A stretch of 64,000 nt of DNA from Paracoccaceae bacterium (GCA_024742835.1 JANSXS010000010.1:1-64000), one strand, 5' to 3'; positions 27,042-36,520 are shown, numbered from the stretch's first letter. Translations and numbers: made by a program. Notes: generated from the sequence alone by a model not told the origin.

Positions 27042-27911
27042 TCATTCCCCCAGCTTGGCGTGCACCTCGTCAAGGTCGATCTCGGCAATCGGCATCTTGT
27101 TGGACGGATCGTCGAAGTCGTATTTGAAAAGCTCGAAATCGCGGTGGTAGATTTCCTTGATCAGGTGCATCGACAGATCGTCGAAATAATCCGCCACCGG
27201 ATGTGCCCGCTTGGGTCCGTGCCCCTCGCTTTCGTTGAAGCGGGGAATCGCCGCAAGATCCACGGAATTGGGCGCATCAATGGCATCAAGCACCTGCTGC
27301 ATCCCGTCATTGAAACTTTCGGTCCAGAAAATCTTGTCATAGGTGCCGCCGTTCACGATGAAGGTCGACACGTGGCCCGACATGGCGGACCAATGGATGT
27401 CAGGCTCCATCGGGCGACGCCAGCGGATAGTGTCGCGCGCGAATAGCAGGAAGCGACGGAAGCTCTTGATCTGGTCAAAGTCCTGCTTGCCGTCGTCGCC
27501 GCCCACCTCGATTCCGTATTTCTGGATCAGAAGCGGCACCAGCTTGCCGCGGTAGCGGTTGCCATTGCGTTGAATGCCGCAGATCTTGTCGAAGAAGCTG
27601 GACAGAATGCGGGTATAGGGGTTCCGCACGCAGGTAAACGCGTAAGACTCGTGCGCCTGCACATTGGCCTTGATCGCAACCTGACTGTCATCGCGGGACC
27701 ATTTGTGAAGCCCCTCGGACGCATCGTGAATGTCGCCGTCAAAAAATTCGCCATGATCGGAATAATACATAATCTGCCCGATGGTCGAGCACGCACATTT
27801 CGGCACCACGCGATAGACGACGCTTTCGCTTTCCGTCATCCAAGTTCCTGGAAAGCCCATTTTTCTGCCTCCAAACCCGCTACGTTGCTTTTGTCGGGTT
27901 ATTTTGTTCAT
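27042..27911 (-). CDS. Sulfotransferase family protein
   Basis: A 289-residue protein with the PAPS-binding 5' phosphosulfate loop PKCACST (about 37-43) and the 3' phosphate segment CVRNPYTRILSSFFDK (about 95-109), typical of the carbohydrate sulfotransferase clan (sulfotransfer family 2). It would transfer sulfate from PAPS to a glycan or another acceptor. The start at 27911 gives an N-terminal extension; MGFPGTW (27860) is also possible. It is divergent from a glycosyltransferase gene with a low-GC gap of about 100 bp. The pair may modify a surface polysaccharide, an inference from position. Confidence 0.85.
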   Translation of the reverse strand: MNKITRQKQRSGFGGRKMGFPGTWMTESESVVYRVVPKCACSTIGQIMYYSDHGEFFDGDIHDASEGLHKWSRDDSQVAIKANVQAHESYAFTCVRNPYTRILSSFFDKICGIQRNGNRYRGKLVPLLIQKYGIEVGGDDGKQDFDQIKSFRRFLLFARDTIRWRRPMEPDIHWSAMSGHVSTFIVNGGTYDKIFWTESFNDGMQQVLDAIDAPNSVDLAAIPRFNESEGHGPKRAHPVADYFDDLSMHLIKEIYHRDFELFKYDFDDPSNKMPIAEIDLDEVHAKLGE

Positions 27912-28009
27912 ACCGCGTAAAAAAAGCCACCGAAAGCCTGTTTATTCAAGGCGTCTTCATCACTAAGACTGTAAATAGTAGCCCGAAGTATAGGTAAATC
28001 GTTTCCAAT

Positions 28010-29587
28010 ATGGCAAAAATCGCTTTCATCCTGCTGTGTCACAAGGATCCCGAGGCAATCATCGGGCAAGCCAACATGTTGACCGCCGTGGGCGATTACA
28101 TGTCGATTCATTTTGATGCGCGCGCCAATCCTGCCCATTATCAAAAGATCCGCACGGCCCTTGACGGAAACCCCAATGTCACCTTTGCCCGCAAGCGCAT
28201 CAAATGCGGCTGGGGGGAGTGGTCTTTGGTGCAAGCGACGCTGTACGCCATCGAGGCCGCTGTCGACGCCTTTCCGCGTGCCACGCATTTCTACATGCTG
28301 TCCGGCGATTGCTCGGCAGTAAAATCTGCCAGCTTTGCGCATGAATTTCTTGATAGCCGTGATGTGGATTATATTGAAAGCTTCGATTATTTCGACAGCG
28401 ACTGGATCAAGACCGGGATGAAGGAAGAGCGGTTGATCTACCGCCATTTCTTTAACGAACGCACCCGCAAACGGTTGTTCTACGCCTCTTTCGCGATCCA
28501 GAAGCGGTTGGGTCTCACCCGTGAGATCCCGGCCGATTTACAGATCCAGATCGGCAGCCAGTGGTGGTGCCTGCGTCGGCGCACCGTTGAATGGATCCTT
28601 GATTTCACGCGCCGCCGCCGCGACGTGATACGGTTTTTCCGCACGACCTGGATCCCGGATGAAACGTTTTTTCAGACCCTGGTGCGCCATCTGGTGCCCG
28701 AGCACGAGATCCAGACACGCACGCTGACCTTCCTGATGTTCACCGATTACGGAATGCCGGTGACGTTTTACAACGACCATTATGATCTTCTGATCAGTCA
28801 GGATGCGCTCTTTGCCCGCAAGATCAGCGCCGAGGCGACCGAGCTCAAGACCCGGCTTGGCGCGCTTTATTCGGACGAGTCCGCGCAGTTCAACATCTCG
28901 GACGAGGGCCGCAGCCTTTACAAATTCCTGACCGGGCGCGGGCGCATCGGGCGCCGGTTCGGGCTTCGGTTCTGGGAAACCGAAAGTTCGCTTGGGCGCG
29001 AGCGTGAATTGATGATCGTCATTTGCAAGAAATGGCATGTCGCCAAGCGGATGGTCGCCAAGGTTCAGCAGGTCACGAATGTGCCCGCCATCGCCTATCT
29101 GTTCAACGAGGAGAACACCGAACTGCCGGATCTTGGCGGGATTCAGGCGAGCCTTGAAAAACGCACCCGGCACCGACGCGCCCTGATGCGGATGCTGTTC
29201 GACTATTTCGACACTGACCGCCTGGTGATCTGCATGGACCCCGGCAGCATGGACCTTTTGCACGATTTCTGCGGTGATCGCGCCGTTACCCGCCTTCTGG
29301 AAATCCAGTGCGAGTTCACTGACGAGTATCTGATCGGTCATGCCAAACGGGTCGGCCTGGCAGGCGAACAAACCCACAATGAAACGCTGGAGAGGCTGTT
29401 GCCGACAATACGGGGGGACATCAATTTCGAGTCCGATCGCATTCGCGACGCCGAATTCGAGAACCACATGATCGTGCGACAATCCCACGATGCCGAGGAA
29501 GCCGCAGGCCACATTGCGCGCTTCCTTGATGTCAACCGTGACAAGGGGCTAGAGATTGCCCAGACAGAACATCTTTATGCCGATTGA
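28010..29587 (+). CDS. Beta-1,6-N-acetylglucosaminyltransferase-like protein (core-2/I-branching type) with DUF5928-type C-terminus
   Basis: A 525-residue protein. The N-terminal half (about 1-260) resembles the GT14 core-2/I-branching family: IAFILLCHKDPEAII, YMSIHFDARANPA, RIKCGWGEWSLVQATL, THFYMLSGDCSAVKS and TWIPDETFFQTLV. The second half (about 290-500) matches no family I can name firmly; I recall it as DUF5928, found in Rhodobacterales. No signal peptide or membrane segment is visible, so it is predicted cytosolic. It faces the sulfotransferase gene, and the two may act on the same glycan. The HIT gene follows 8 bp downstream. Confidence 0.8.
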   Translation: MAKIAFILLCHKDPEAIIGQANMLTAVGDYMSIHFDARANPAHYQKIRTALDGNPNVTFARKRIKCGWGEWSLVQATLYAIEAAVDAFPRATHFYMLSGDCSAVKSASFAHEFLDSRDVDYIESFDYFDSDWIKTGMKEERLIYRHFFNERTRKRLFYASFAIQKRLGLTREIPADLQIQIGSQWWCLRRRTVEWILDFTRRRRDVIRFFRTTWIPDETFFQTLVRHLVPEHEIQTRTLTFLMFTDYGMPVTFYNDHYDLLISQDALFARKISAEATELKTRLGALYSDESAQFNISDEGRSLYKFLTGRGRIGRRFGLRFWETESSLGRERELMIVICKKWHVAKRMVAKVQQVTNVPAIAYLFNEENTELPDLGGIQASLEKRTRHRRALMRMLFDYFDTDRLVICMDPGSMDLLHDFCGDRAVTRLLEIQCEFTDEYLIGHAKRVGLAGEQTHNETLERLLPTIRGDINFESDRIRDAEFENHMIVRQSHDAEEAAGHIARFLDVNRDKGLEIAQTEHLYAD

Positions 29588-29595
29588 GGTGGCCA

Positions 29596-29976
29596 ATGCC
29601 CTATGACTATGACGACCAGAACATTTTCGCCAAGATCTTGCGTGGCGAAATCCCCAACGATACCGTGATGGAAACCGAGCACAGCCTGGCGTTTCGCGAT
29701 ATCACCCCGCAAGCGCCGGTGCATGTGCTGGTCATCCCCAAGGGGCCGTATGTGTGTCACGATCATTTCGCGGCCCAGGCCAGCGATGCCGAGATCGTTG
29801 ATTTCATGCGCCTCACCGCAAGGATCTGCGCCACCGAAGGCATCTCGCCCGGCGAAGGCGGAGAGGGCTTTCGCGTGATCGGCAATGCAGGCGAGCACGC
29901 ATTGCAGGAGGTACCCCATTACCATCTGCATATCCTGGGCGGACGGAACCTTGGCGCATTGCTTGAGAAACAATAA
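29596..29976 (+). CDS. HIT family nucleotide hydrolase (HinT-like)
   Basis: The 126-residue protein has the histidine triad HYHLHILGG (His108, His110, His112), with IFAKILRGEIPNDTV and AFRDITPQAPVHVLVIPK as in the Hint branch. Hint proteins hydrolyse adenosine phosphoramidates and acyl-AMP adducts in the cytosol. ATG 29596 is used. It lies 8 bp after the glycosyltransferase, in the same direction. Confidence 0.95.
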   Translation: MPYDYDDQNIFAKILRGEIPNDTVMETEHSLAFRDITPQAPVHVLVIPKGPYVCHDHFAAQASDAEIVDFMRLTARICATEGISPGEGGEGFRVIGNAGEHALQEVPHYHLHILGGRNLGALLEKQ

Positions 29977-30077
29977 ACGCCGGGCACTGCCCAAATTGGC
30001 ATCGCTGCGCCCTTTATCGCGCCAATGCGCGCGCTGCTCGCTTGCTCTGGTCTGACGCTTAGCCCATATCCGGTATC

Positions 30078-30875
30078 ATGAAAAACGCCACTCCGCCCAT
30101 TTCCTCTTTCCGGTCCCGTGTTCTCGTCCTGGTCGAGCATTCGGGCTTCAGCAATTTCATTCTTGCGGTCATCCTGTTCAACGCCATAATTCTCGGGCTT
30201 GAAACCTCTGACGAGGCGATGGCCGCAGCCGGGCCTTTGATCGGCACACTGGATCTGATCTGCCTGATCATTTTCATCATCGAGATCGTGCTGAAGCTGT
30301 ATGCGCGTGGTGCATCCTTTTTCCGGGATGGCTGGAACATCTTCGATTTCTCGATCGTGGCGATTTCATTAGTCCCCGCCAGTCAGGGACTGACCGTACT
30401 GCGCGCGCTGCGTATCCTGCGCTTGTTGCGGGTTCTGTCCGTCACACCATCCTTGCGGCGCGTGGTCGAGGGGCTGATGAACGCGTTGCCCGGCATGGGG
30501 TCTGTCTTTGTCCTGATGGGGATCATCTTCTACATCGGCTCGGTCATGGCGACAAAGCTGTTCGGCGCTGACTTCCCCGAATGGTTCGGCACGATCGGGC
30601 GGTCGGCCTATTCGCTGTTCCAGATCATGACGCTGGAGTCCTGGTCGATGGGAATAGTTCGCCCGGTGATGGAGGTCCATGCGCTTGCGTGGATGTTCTT
30701 CGTGCCCTTCATCCTGGTCACTACCTTTGCGGTGGTGAACCTCGTGGTGGGCCTGATCGTGAACTCGATGCAAGATGCCCACAACGTCGAAGCCGAGGAA
30801 ATCACCGGAAATTACCGGGACGAGGTGCTGTCACGGCTCACCGCTATCGAAAAGGCGCTGGACAAGCGCGACTGA
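30078..30875 (+). CDS. Bacterial voltage-gated sodium channel (NaChBac/NavSp type)
   Basis: The 265-residue protein is a single-domain six-helix channel. S4 has four arginines at three-residue spacing (Arg109, 112, 115, 118). The pore filter TLESW (185-189) is the Na+-selective filter of bacterial Nav channels, followed by SMGIVRP as in marine Roseobacter channels. A short C-terminal helix (about 240-262) fits the tetrameric coiled coil of the family. It acts in the inner membrane as a homotetramer. It is downstream of the HIT gene with a gap of about 100 bp, and no operon partner is clear. Confidence 0.94.
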   Translation: MKNATPPISSFRSRVLVLVEHSGFSNFILAVILFNAIILGLETSDEAMAAAGPLIGTLDLICLIIFIIEIVLKLYARGASFFRDGWNIFDFSIVAISLVPASQGLTVLRALRILRLLRVLSVTPSLRRVVEGLMNALPGMGSVFVLMGIIFYIGSVMATKLFGADFPEWFGTIGRSAYSLFQIMTLESWSMGIVRPVMEVHALAWMFFVPFILVTTFAVVNLVVGLIVNSMQDAHNVEAEEITGNYRDEVLSRLTAIEKALDKRD

Positions 30876-30887
30876 CCCATGGCCGTC

Positions 30888-31829
30888 TCAGCCGACAAGT
30901 GGCCGGCTGCGGGTCAGGTCCAGAAAGACATCCTCAAGATCGGCCTGTTCGGTGCGCACATCGCGAATGCGGATACCCGCATCGTGAACGGCGGCAAGCA
31001 CCGCCTCCGCAGAGGTTTTTGACGAGTTGTAGGTCAGCGCCAGCGTGCCGTTGGCGCGGGCCTGCACCTCGATCCCATCGGCCTTTGGCAGGATCGTGTG
31101 CGGTGTGTCCGGCTCGATGATCATGGTCTTGGCGTCAAGCCGCCCGAGCAGATTGGCGGTGCTGTCGCGCGCCACGAGGCGTCCCTCGTTGATGATGGCG
31201 ATCTCGTCGCACATCTCCTCGGCCTCTTCGAGGTAATGGGTCGTCAGGATGATGGTCATGCCCTGCTGATTGAGCCGTCGTATATTTTCCCACAGCATCT
31301 GACGCAATTCGATATCGACACCGGCTGTGGGTTCATCCAGCACAAGGATATGAGGGTGATGCACCAGCGCTTTGGCCAGCAGTAGCCGTCGACGCATACC
31401 ACCCGACAACGTGCGCGCATAGGCATTGGACTTATCCTCCAGCCCGACGAGCCGCAAAATATCATCACTGCGCCGCTTGGACTTTGGCACGCCATAAAGC
31501 CCGGCCTGCACTTCGAGCGCGGCACGCGGCGGAAAAAACGGATCAAGGTTAAGCTCTTGCGGCATCACGCCGATGGCCGCCCGGCTTTGACGCGGGTTCA
31601 CGTCCTGATCAAAGCCCCAGATCGTGACCCGGCCTGCGCTTTTGACGACAAGTCCGGCAAGAATGTTGATCAGCGTCGACTTGCCCGCACCATTGGGCCC
31701 CAGAAGCCCGAACACGGACCCGGCAGGGATATCGAGGTCGATCCCCGACAGGGCAAGTTTGGCCGCTTCGCCCTTGCGGGCAGTGTATGTCTTTTGCAGA
31801 CCACGGATTTCTATGGCGTTGTCGCTCAT
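30888..31829 (-). CDS. ABC-2 type transporter ATP-binding protein (no adjacent permease)
   Basis: The 313-residue ATPase has Walker A GPNGAGKS, the Q-loop, signature LSGGMRRR, Walker [12 protein letters not shown] and the switch LTTHYLEEA, plus a C-terminal domain of about 85 residues typical of the multidrug/lipid ABC-2 (DrrA/NodI-like) subgroup. An ABC-2 permease usually follows such ATPases. Here the gene downstream on the same strand is not a permease (the convergent Nav channel gene lies there), and upstream is the divergent zinc-finger gene. Confidence 0.9.
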   Translation of the reverse strand: MSDNAIEIRGLQKTYTARKGEAAKLALSGIDLDIPAGSVFGLLGPNGAGKSTLINILAGLVVKSAGRVTIWGFDQDVNPRQSRAAIGVMPQELNLDPFFPPRAALEVQAGLYGVPKSKRRSDDILRLVGLEDKSNAYARTLSGGMRRRLLLAKALVHHPHILVLDEPTAGVDIELRQMLWENIRRLNQQGMTIILTTHYLEEAEEMCDEIAIINEGRLVARDSTANLLGRLDAKTMIIEPDTPHTILPKADGIEVQARANGTLALTYNSSKTSAEAVLAAVHDAGIRIRDVRTEQADLEDVFLDLTRSRPLVG

Positions 31830-31878
31830 GGGCCCTCTTGCTCCTGACTGTCCCTCCGATATAGTTTCACATCATGGA

Positions 31879-32082
31879 ATGCCAGCACAGGATATTGCCC
31901 AGATGGTGACACAAGCCCCCGAAACCCGCATCGTCGAGACATGGCGCGTGGCCTGCGACGGCGGCGAAGGCGCGCTCGGCCATCCGCGGGTGTGGCTGTC
32001 GATCCCGCGCGAGACGGGTTTCGTCGAATGCCCCTATTGTGACGCGAAACTTGTTCACAAGGATTTTGAAGGCAAGGTCTAA
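31879..32082 (+). CDS. Zinc-finger domain protein (NDUFS6/zf-CHCC type)
   Basis: A 67-residue protein (59 if ATG 31903 is used) ending in [13 protein letters not shown], preceded by [16 protein letters not shown]. This is the zf-CHCC arrangement: Cys, His, then the Cys-x2-Cys pair. It is the same domain as the complex I NDUFS6 C-terminus, and stand-alone copies are common in Alphaproteobacteria. It may be the bacterial equivalent of that complex I accessory subunit, but this is not shown here. No good Shine-Dalgarno separates the two starts. Confidence 0.85.
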   Translation: MPAQDIAQMVTQAPETRIVETWRVACDGGEGALGHPRVWLSIPRETGFVECPYCDAKLVHKDFEGKV

Positions 32083-32201
32083 GGTGGTCAGGAAATGGCT
32101 GGGAAACCACCTTTTTGCCGGTGGATGGCGGTGATGCCTTCGGGCGGATGATGTATTTTCGCCCAGAAAAACCTGGGGGTCGTGTGGCAACTTGATCGTG
32201 G

Positions 32202-32546
32202 TCAGTCCACCGAACGGATAAGCTTGCGTTCCAGCACCCGCAGCACTGTCTTGAGGTCGTGCCCCCGCTTGAGCACGCGGCCATCCATGCCCACAACCGC
32301 GTATTGCCCCTGACGGCTGCGCAGTTTGGGGCGCTTTTCGATCCGGTAAAGCGGGTGTTCGGCGGTACGGCGGAACACTGAGAAGACGGCGACCTCCGAC
32401 AGACAGGAAATGCCATAATCGCGCCATTCTCCAGCCGCCACCATACGCCCATAGAGCGACAGAATCACCATGAGTTCGCTGCGGTGAAAGGCAACCTGTG
32501 CCGGATCATGCGCAGCGGGAAACGGGGTGGGGGGTTGAAACGTCAT
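32202..32546 (-). CDS. DUF2794 domain-containing protein
   Basis: The 114-residue protein matches the DUF2794 family of Alphaproteobacteria (FHRSELMVILSLYGRMVAAGEWRDY, FSVFRRTAEHPLYRIEKRP). Function is unknown. ATG 32546 is chosen over an upstream TTG at 32552. It is predicted cytosolic and basic. It lies downstream of the RecD-like helicase on the same strand, with 72 bp between them. Confidence 0.88.
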   Translation of the reverse strand: MTFQPPTPFPAAHDPAQVAFHRSELMVILSLYGRMVAAGEWRDYGISCLSEVAVFSVFRRTAEHPLYRIEKRPKLRSRQGQYAVVGMDGRVLKRGHDLKTVLRVLERKLIRSVD

Positions 32547-32618
32547 GCCCAAGACTTGCTGTGATCGTGCTACAAATCAAGACAATTCAACCACGCTGCA
32601 TCCCGACACAACAGATCG

Positions 32619-34142
32619 TCAGCTTTCCGCCTCCAGTTCCAGCGGGGCCACCGCGCTTGGAAGGTCGTCCACGCGCAACGGCCCCGTTGGCTTGGACAGG
32701 CGGTTGCGCACCACCCAGTGCAGGCGCTCCTCGGCGCGGGTGATCGCGACGTAGGCCAGCCGTTTCCACAGCGGCTGACCGGCCTCGGTGCGGCCCATGC
32801 GCGAGGCGGCGTAGATGTCGGGCGCGAAGACCTGCACGTCGCGCCACTGGCTGCCCTGCGCCTTGTGAATGGTCACCGCCGCGCCATGCAGGAACGTGGC
32901 TCCCATGCGCGCGGCATAGGGGATGAACGGCTCTTCCTCGTCGGGTTTCTCGATCTTTACGATGCTGGCGGCGCTGACACGGGGATCCTCGGCACCGATC
33001 ACATGCAGCCGCGAGAAGGTGGGTTTGCGGCCCGGACCAAGATAGATCACTTGCGCGCCCTTGATCAGGCCCCGTGCCTCCAGATCCAGCCGTTTCTTGC
33101 GATGCTTGAGTGGCAGTTCCAGCCCATCGCAAATCAGCGGCTCTCCTTCCAGAAGTTCGGTTTCCGGCGCGTCATGAACCGACCGGAACGCGGTGATCAG
33201 CCGAATCCGGGTGGCATTGCGCCAGACAAGCACCGGGCTGCGCGCCATCAGGTCGACCTCGACCCGTTCGGACCATCGCACGCGGTCGTCGCGCTTCGCG
33301 GCCTCCTGCACCATGCGTTCAAAGGCGTAGAAATCGACCTGCGGATCAGCCAGCGCATGGGCCAGATCCAGGATCGGGTTATCCGCATCCTGCCGGTGCA
33401 CCCGGCTGAGCGTGAGCGTGGCCGGGGCGGGTAGTGCGTCGAAGACCATGCTGCCCGACTGGTTGACCGGAGCAAGCTGCGCCGGGTCGCCGAACAGAAG
33501 AAGCGTGGGAAAGATTTCCTTGAGATCCTCGAATTGACGGTCGTCCAGCATCGAGGCCTCGTCGATGAAGCCGATATCGAGCGGCTCTTCGCGGCGTTTC
33601 CAGCCGGTGATGAAATCCGAGCCGCGCAGACCGGCCGCCGCCAGCGCGCCAGGAATGGATTTATGCATTTCGTAAAAGGCACGGGCGCGTGCCAGCGCCT
33701 CGTCAGTCAACCCGTCGATATCGGGCCTGTCACCATTTCCGGCCAACCATTCGGCGATCTTTTCATATTCCGGGTGGTACACAGGCGTATAGAGAATGCG
33801 GTGAATGGTGGTGGCGGGCACACCGCGCATTCGCAACACGCTGGCAGCCTTGTTCGTGGGTGCCAAAATCGCCAGCGTGCGACGGTCGCGGCGCCGGCGC
33901 CCCTCCCAATCGCCTGAAATCGTCTCGACGCCTGCATCCTCAAGGGCACGGTAGAGCGAGGCAAGCAGCAAGGTCTTGCCCGATCCGGCCTTGCCCACGA
34001 CAGCCATGACATTCGATTTGCCCTCGGTCGGGGGTGTCAGGCTGGCATTATCCAGATCGACGCCGACAGCACGCAGGGCCGCTGCGATGCGGTCATGCGC
34101 CTCTGCCTGATCGTCGGAAAAGGTCAGCTGGGTCTGGGCCAT
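32619..34142 (-). CDS. ATP-dependent DNA helicase (RecD-like, superfamily 1)
   Basis: The 507-residue protein is an SF1 helicase. Motif I is GKAGSGKT (about residue 52), motif II includes DEASML with motif III GDPAQLAPV, and the C-terminal UvrD-like domain holds GAAVTIHKAQGSQW and YVAITRAEERLHW. The size and layout are nearer to Dda/RecD2-type helicases than to full RecD with RecBC. There is no RecB or RecC in the window. It would act in DNA repair or replication restart. It is probably monocistronic or cotranscribed with the DUF2794 gene. Confidence 0.9.
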   Translation of the reverse strand: MAQTQLTFSDDQAEAHDRIAAALRAVGVDLDNASLTPPTEGKSNVMAVVGKAGSGKTLLLASLYRALEDAGVETISGDWEGRRRRDRRTLAILAPTNKAASVLRMRGVPATTIHRILYTPVYHPEYEKIAEWLAGNGDRPDIDGLTDEALARARAFYEMHKSIPGALAAAGLRGSDFITGWKRREEPLDIGFIDEASMLDDRQFEDLKEIFPTLLLFGDPAQLAPVNQSGSMVFDALPAPATLTLSRVHRQDADNPILDLAHALADPQVDFYAFERMVQEAAKRDDRVRWSERVEVDLMARSPVLVWRNATRIRLITAFRSVHDAPETELLEGEPLICDGLELPLKHRKKRLDLEARGLIKGAQVIYLGPGRKPTFSRLHVIGAEDPRVSAASIVKIEKPDEEEPFIPYAARMGATFLHGAAVTIHKAQGSQWRDVQVFAPDIYAASRMGRTEAGQPLWKRLAYVAITRAEERLHWVVRNRLSKPTGPLRVDDLPSAVAPLELEAES

Positions 34143-34246
34143 AGGCGGAGATTAGCCCCTTTCACAAAGAAGCTGAATTGCAGATTTTCGCGAACGCGCG
34201 CGCGTCCCCTACTGGACGCGCCGACGCCGCATGACGCCTTGCACGG

Positions 34247-35389
34247 TCACGCCAGATGGTCGACCACTTGCAGATGCTGGGCCAGCTTGTCGACCTTGCG
34301 CAGAAAGCGGTCCACCAGCGCCGGATCGTCGGGGGCCGGGCTTACGCCGGGCGCGATGTCACCGGCCAGCACGGCCTCTACCGCCATGGAGACCGGGATC
34401 GACACAAGGCGCGCCATCGCGGTGCCCTGTGCATCGCCCCAGGCATCCATCACAAAGGTTTTATGCCAGACCACATCCGCGCCGCGCTCGGCCTTGAGCG
34501 ACACGCACAGCACCACGCGGTCGGGTTCGCCCTCGTCATAGGCGTTGTTGCGCCAGAATTCTTCGGACATTTCTCGCATACGAGCCTCACCTACTTCGCC
34601 CGTCAGCGTTTCGATCTCGGTGAACACATCGCGCCACGCCTCTGACCAGCCCTCCAGACGCAGAGTGCCGCGTACGAATTCCTTGACCCGCCAGCCTGGG
34701 TCGAACCCATAATCATCCATGAATGGAAGGGAATCGCGGTTGGGATAAACCTCGAATGTTTCAAGAGATGGCAAGGGCGCGGTATAGGATGACAGCGCAT
34801 CCCATGGCCGGGCCACGTTCCATTCGGCGAAATCGCGGATTGAGCGCGAGGGCGAGCGCAGCGCCTTGAGCACGCCAAGCGGGGACCAGCTGAATTTATA
34901 GCGGAACGGATTGGGTTGCTTCGGGATGCCGCCGCAATAGGACAAAAAACTGAGGTCGTTTTCGGGGTTGAATGCCTTCGAGCCACTGTAATCCGCCACA
35001 AGGTGATGCGCCATCAGGTGGTCGATGCCGGGATCAAGGCCGATTTCGTTGACGCAGGCCACGCCACGCAACAGCGCCTTGGCGTGCAGGTCGCGCATCT
35101 CGGGCGAGATATAGGACGACGACACGAAATGCGCACCCTTGTTGATGCACATCTCGGCCAGCGGCACGTGCCAGTCGCCGGGCAGCATCGAGACCACCAG
35201 ATCGCCCTCGACCACCTCGGCGCTGAGCGCGTCGAAATCGAAGGCGCGCACGCGATTTGTCAGATCACCCACGGCCTTTTGCGCGGTTTCCAGCGTCCGG
35301 TTCCAGACGGTGACATCATGGCCTTCTGTGATCAGACGCCGCAGACCGGGCAAGGCCGAAAGGCCGGTGCCGCACCAATGGATCGTCAT
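34247..35389 (-). CDS. Saccharopine dehydrogenase (glutamate-forming, LYS9-like)
   Basis: The 380-residue protein has an N-terminal Rossmann fold beginning CGTGLSALPGLRRL and a saccharopine dehydrogenase C-terminal domain (NEIGLDPGIDHLMAHHL, SYCGGIPKQPNPFRYKFSWSP). This resembles the SDH half of the eukaryotic bifunctional lysine-degrading enzyme, releasing 2-aminoadipate semialdehyde and glutamate from saccharopine. It overlaps its upstream partner (LYS1-like) by four bases. Catabolic direction is an inference from the pairing. Confidence 0.87.
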   Translation of the reverse strand: MTIHWCGTGLSALPGLRRLITEGHDVTVWNRTLETAQKAVGDLTNRVRAFDFDALSAEVVEGDLVVSMLPGDWHVPLAEMCINKGAHFVSSSYISPEMRDLHAKALLRGVACVNEIGLDPGIDHLMAHHLVADYSGSKAFNPENDLSFLSYCGGIPKQPNPFRYKFSWSPLGVLKALRSPSRSIRDFAEWNVARPWDALSSYTAPLPSLETFEVYPNRDSLPFMDDYGFDPGWRVKEFVRGTLRLEGWSEAWRDVFTEIETLTGEVGEARMREMSEEFWRNNAYDEGEPDRVVLCVSLKAERGADVVWHKTFVMDAWGDAQGTAMARLVSIPVSMAVEAVLAGDIAPGVSPAPDDPALVDRFLRKVDKLAQHLQVVDHLA

Positions 35390-36447
35390 GTTCTGTCCTT
35401 TCTAGCGTGGTCGCGAAAGATCGCCCCGGCCCGGCCCCAGACACCGGCGTCCAGATTGTCCAGAGCTTGCAGCGAGGGCAAGAGCTGACCGGCATAATCC
35501 AGCGAGGATTCCAGTGGCAGAAGCGAGGGCAGATTGTCGATGGCCATCACATCAAGCGGCGGCGTGTCATGCACCCGCGTCACCGGGGCCGCCCAGGTAG
35601 TGGCCGCGTCATAGACGGGCACCGGATTGTAATCGCTGTCGGGGTCGCACGCGACATCGCCGATCACGCTCAGGCGGCGCGGCTGTGCCAGCGCCTCTTG
35701 CGGCATGAAAACCGGGGTGCCGGGGCGCGCGAAGATGCAATTAAGGAAGATGTCGTGCGTCAGGATCTGCGGAAAGGGCCCGCCCTGTGCAGTCTCTTCC
35801 ATGTCCCAGCGGGTGGGCGTCACGCCCATCGCATCGCAAAGATCCGCCGCACCTGTGCCAACACGCCCCAGCGCGCCGATGACGATGGCGGTGGGGCGGT
35901 CCCGGCCCGTTGCATCAAGCGTGGCGGCAAGATCGCGCAAAAGCGTGTCCCGGTCAGGATAGGCCGCAACGGCCGGGCATACCCGGCCCTGCCCTTGCGC
36001 GGCCCACGCCATAAGCGACACCGCAGCCCCCGCATACCCCGCCCAATAGCCAAACGCGGCGACGCGGCGACCGCTTTCGTCGGTAAGGTATTCCAGATCA
36101 TACAGCGTGCCGCCCCCGGCCCGGAACCGCTCCAACAGGCGTTGCCCGGAATGCTGCCCCTTGAAGGCGTGGCCGAACATGATGTGACGATGCGGCAATG
36201 GCGTGCCGTCATCGGGCAATTCCTTGAGCCCGAAAATGATCGCGTCATCCGGCGCATCAGGCCAGCTGTTCTGCGCCACGATCGCGCAGCCCGCATCGGC
36301 ATAGGCGCGGGTCGGAATGATCCGGTCGGGGCTGTCCTCGACACTGACGGTCATGCCCTTTGCGATCAGGGCCGCCGCGCCCTCGGGCGTCAGGCCGGTG
36401 CGGTCTTCGTTCTCGCGCTGTTCGGCGCGCAGCCAGAGATGGGTCAT
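35386..36447 (-). CDS. Saccharopine dehydrogenase (lysine-forming, LYS1-like)
   Basis: A 353-residue protein of the alanine dehydrogenase/PNT superfamily with the LYS1-type N-terminus (RAEQRENEDRTGLTPEGAAALIAKG) and FGLKELPDDG, GHAFKGQ and YDLEYLTDESGRRVAAFG. Its homologues condense lysine and 2-oxoglutarate to saccharopine or run the reverse. ATG 36447 gives the usual length; the open frame continues upstream. With the LYS9-like gene it forms an operon that could degrade lysine to 2-aminoadipate semialdehyde. Confidence 0.87.
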   Translation of the reverse strand: MTHLWLRAEQRENEDRTGLTPEGAAALIAKGMTVSVEDSPDRIIPTRAYADAGCAIVAQNSWPDAPDDAIIFGLKELPDDGTPLPHRHIMFGHAFKGQHSGQRLLERFRAGGGTLYDLEYLTDESGRRVAAFGYWAGYAGAAVSLMAWAAQGQGRVCPAVAAYPDRDTLLRDLAATLDATGRDRPTAIVIGALGRVGTGAADLCDAMGVTPTRWDMEETAQGGPFPQILTHDIFLNCIFARPGTPVFMPQEALAQPRRLSVIGDVACDPDSDYNPVPVYDAATTWAAPVTRVHDTPPLDVMAIDNLPSLLPLESSLDYAGQLLPSLQALDNLDAGVWGRAGAIFRDHARKDRT

Positions 36448-36520
36448 AAAACGGTCTTTCGGATCTTGCAGGTGAACGCTTTGGTAGAGATGCCTGCGCA
36501 GGGCTGCAAGGGTGCCGGAC

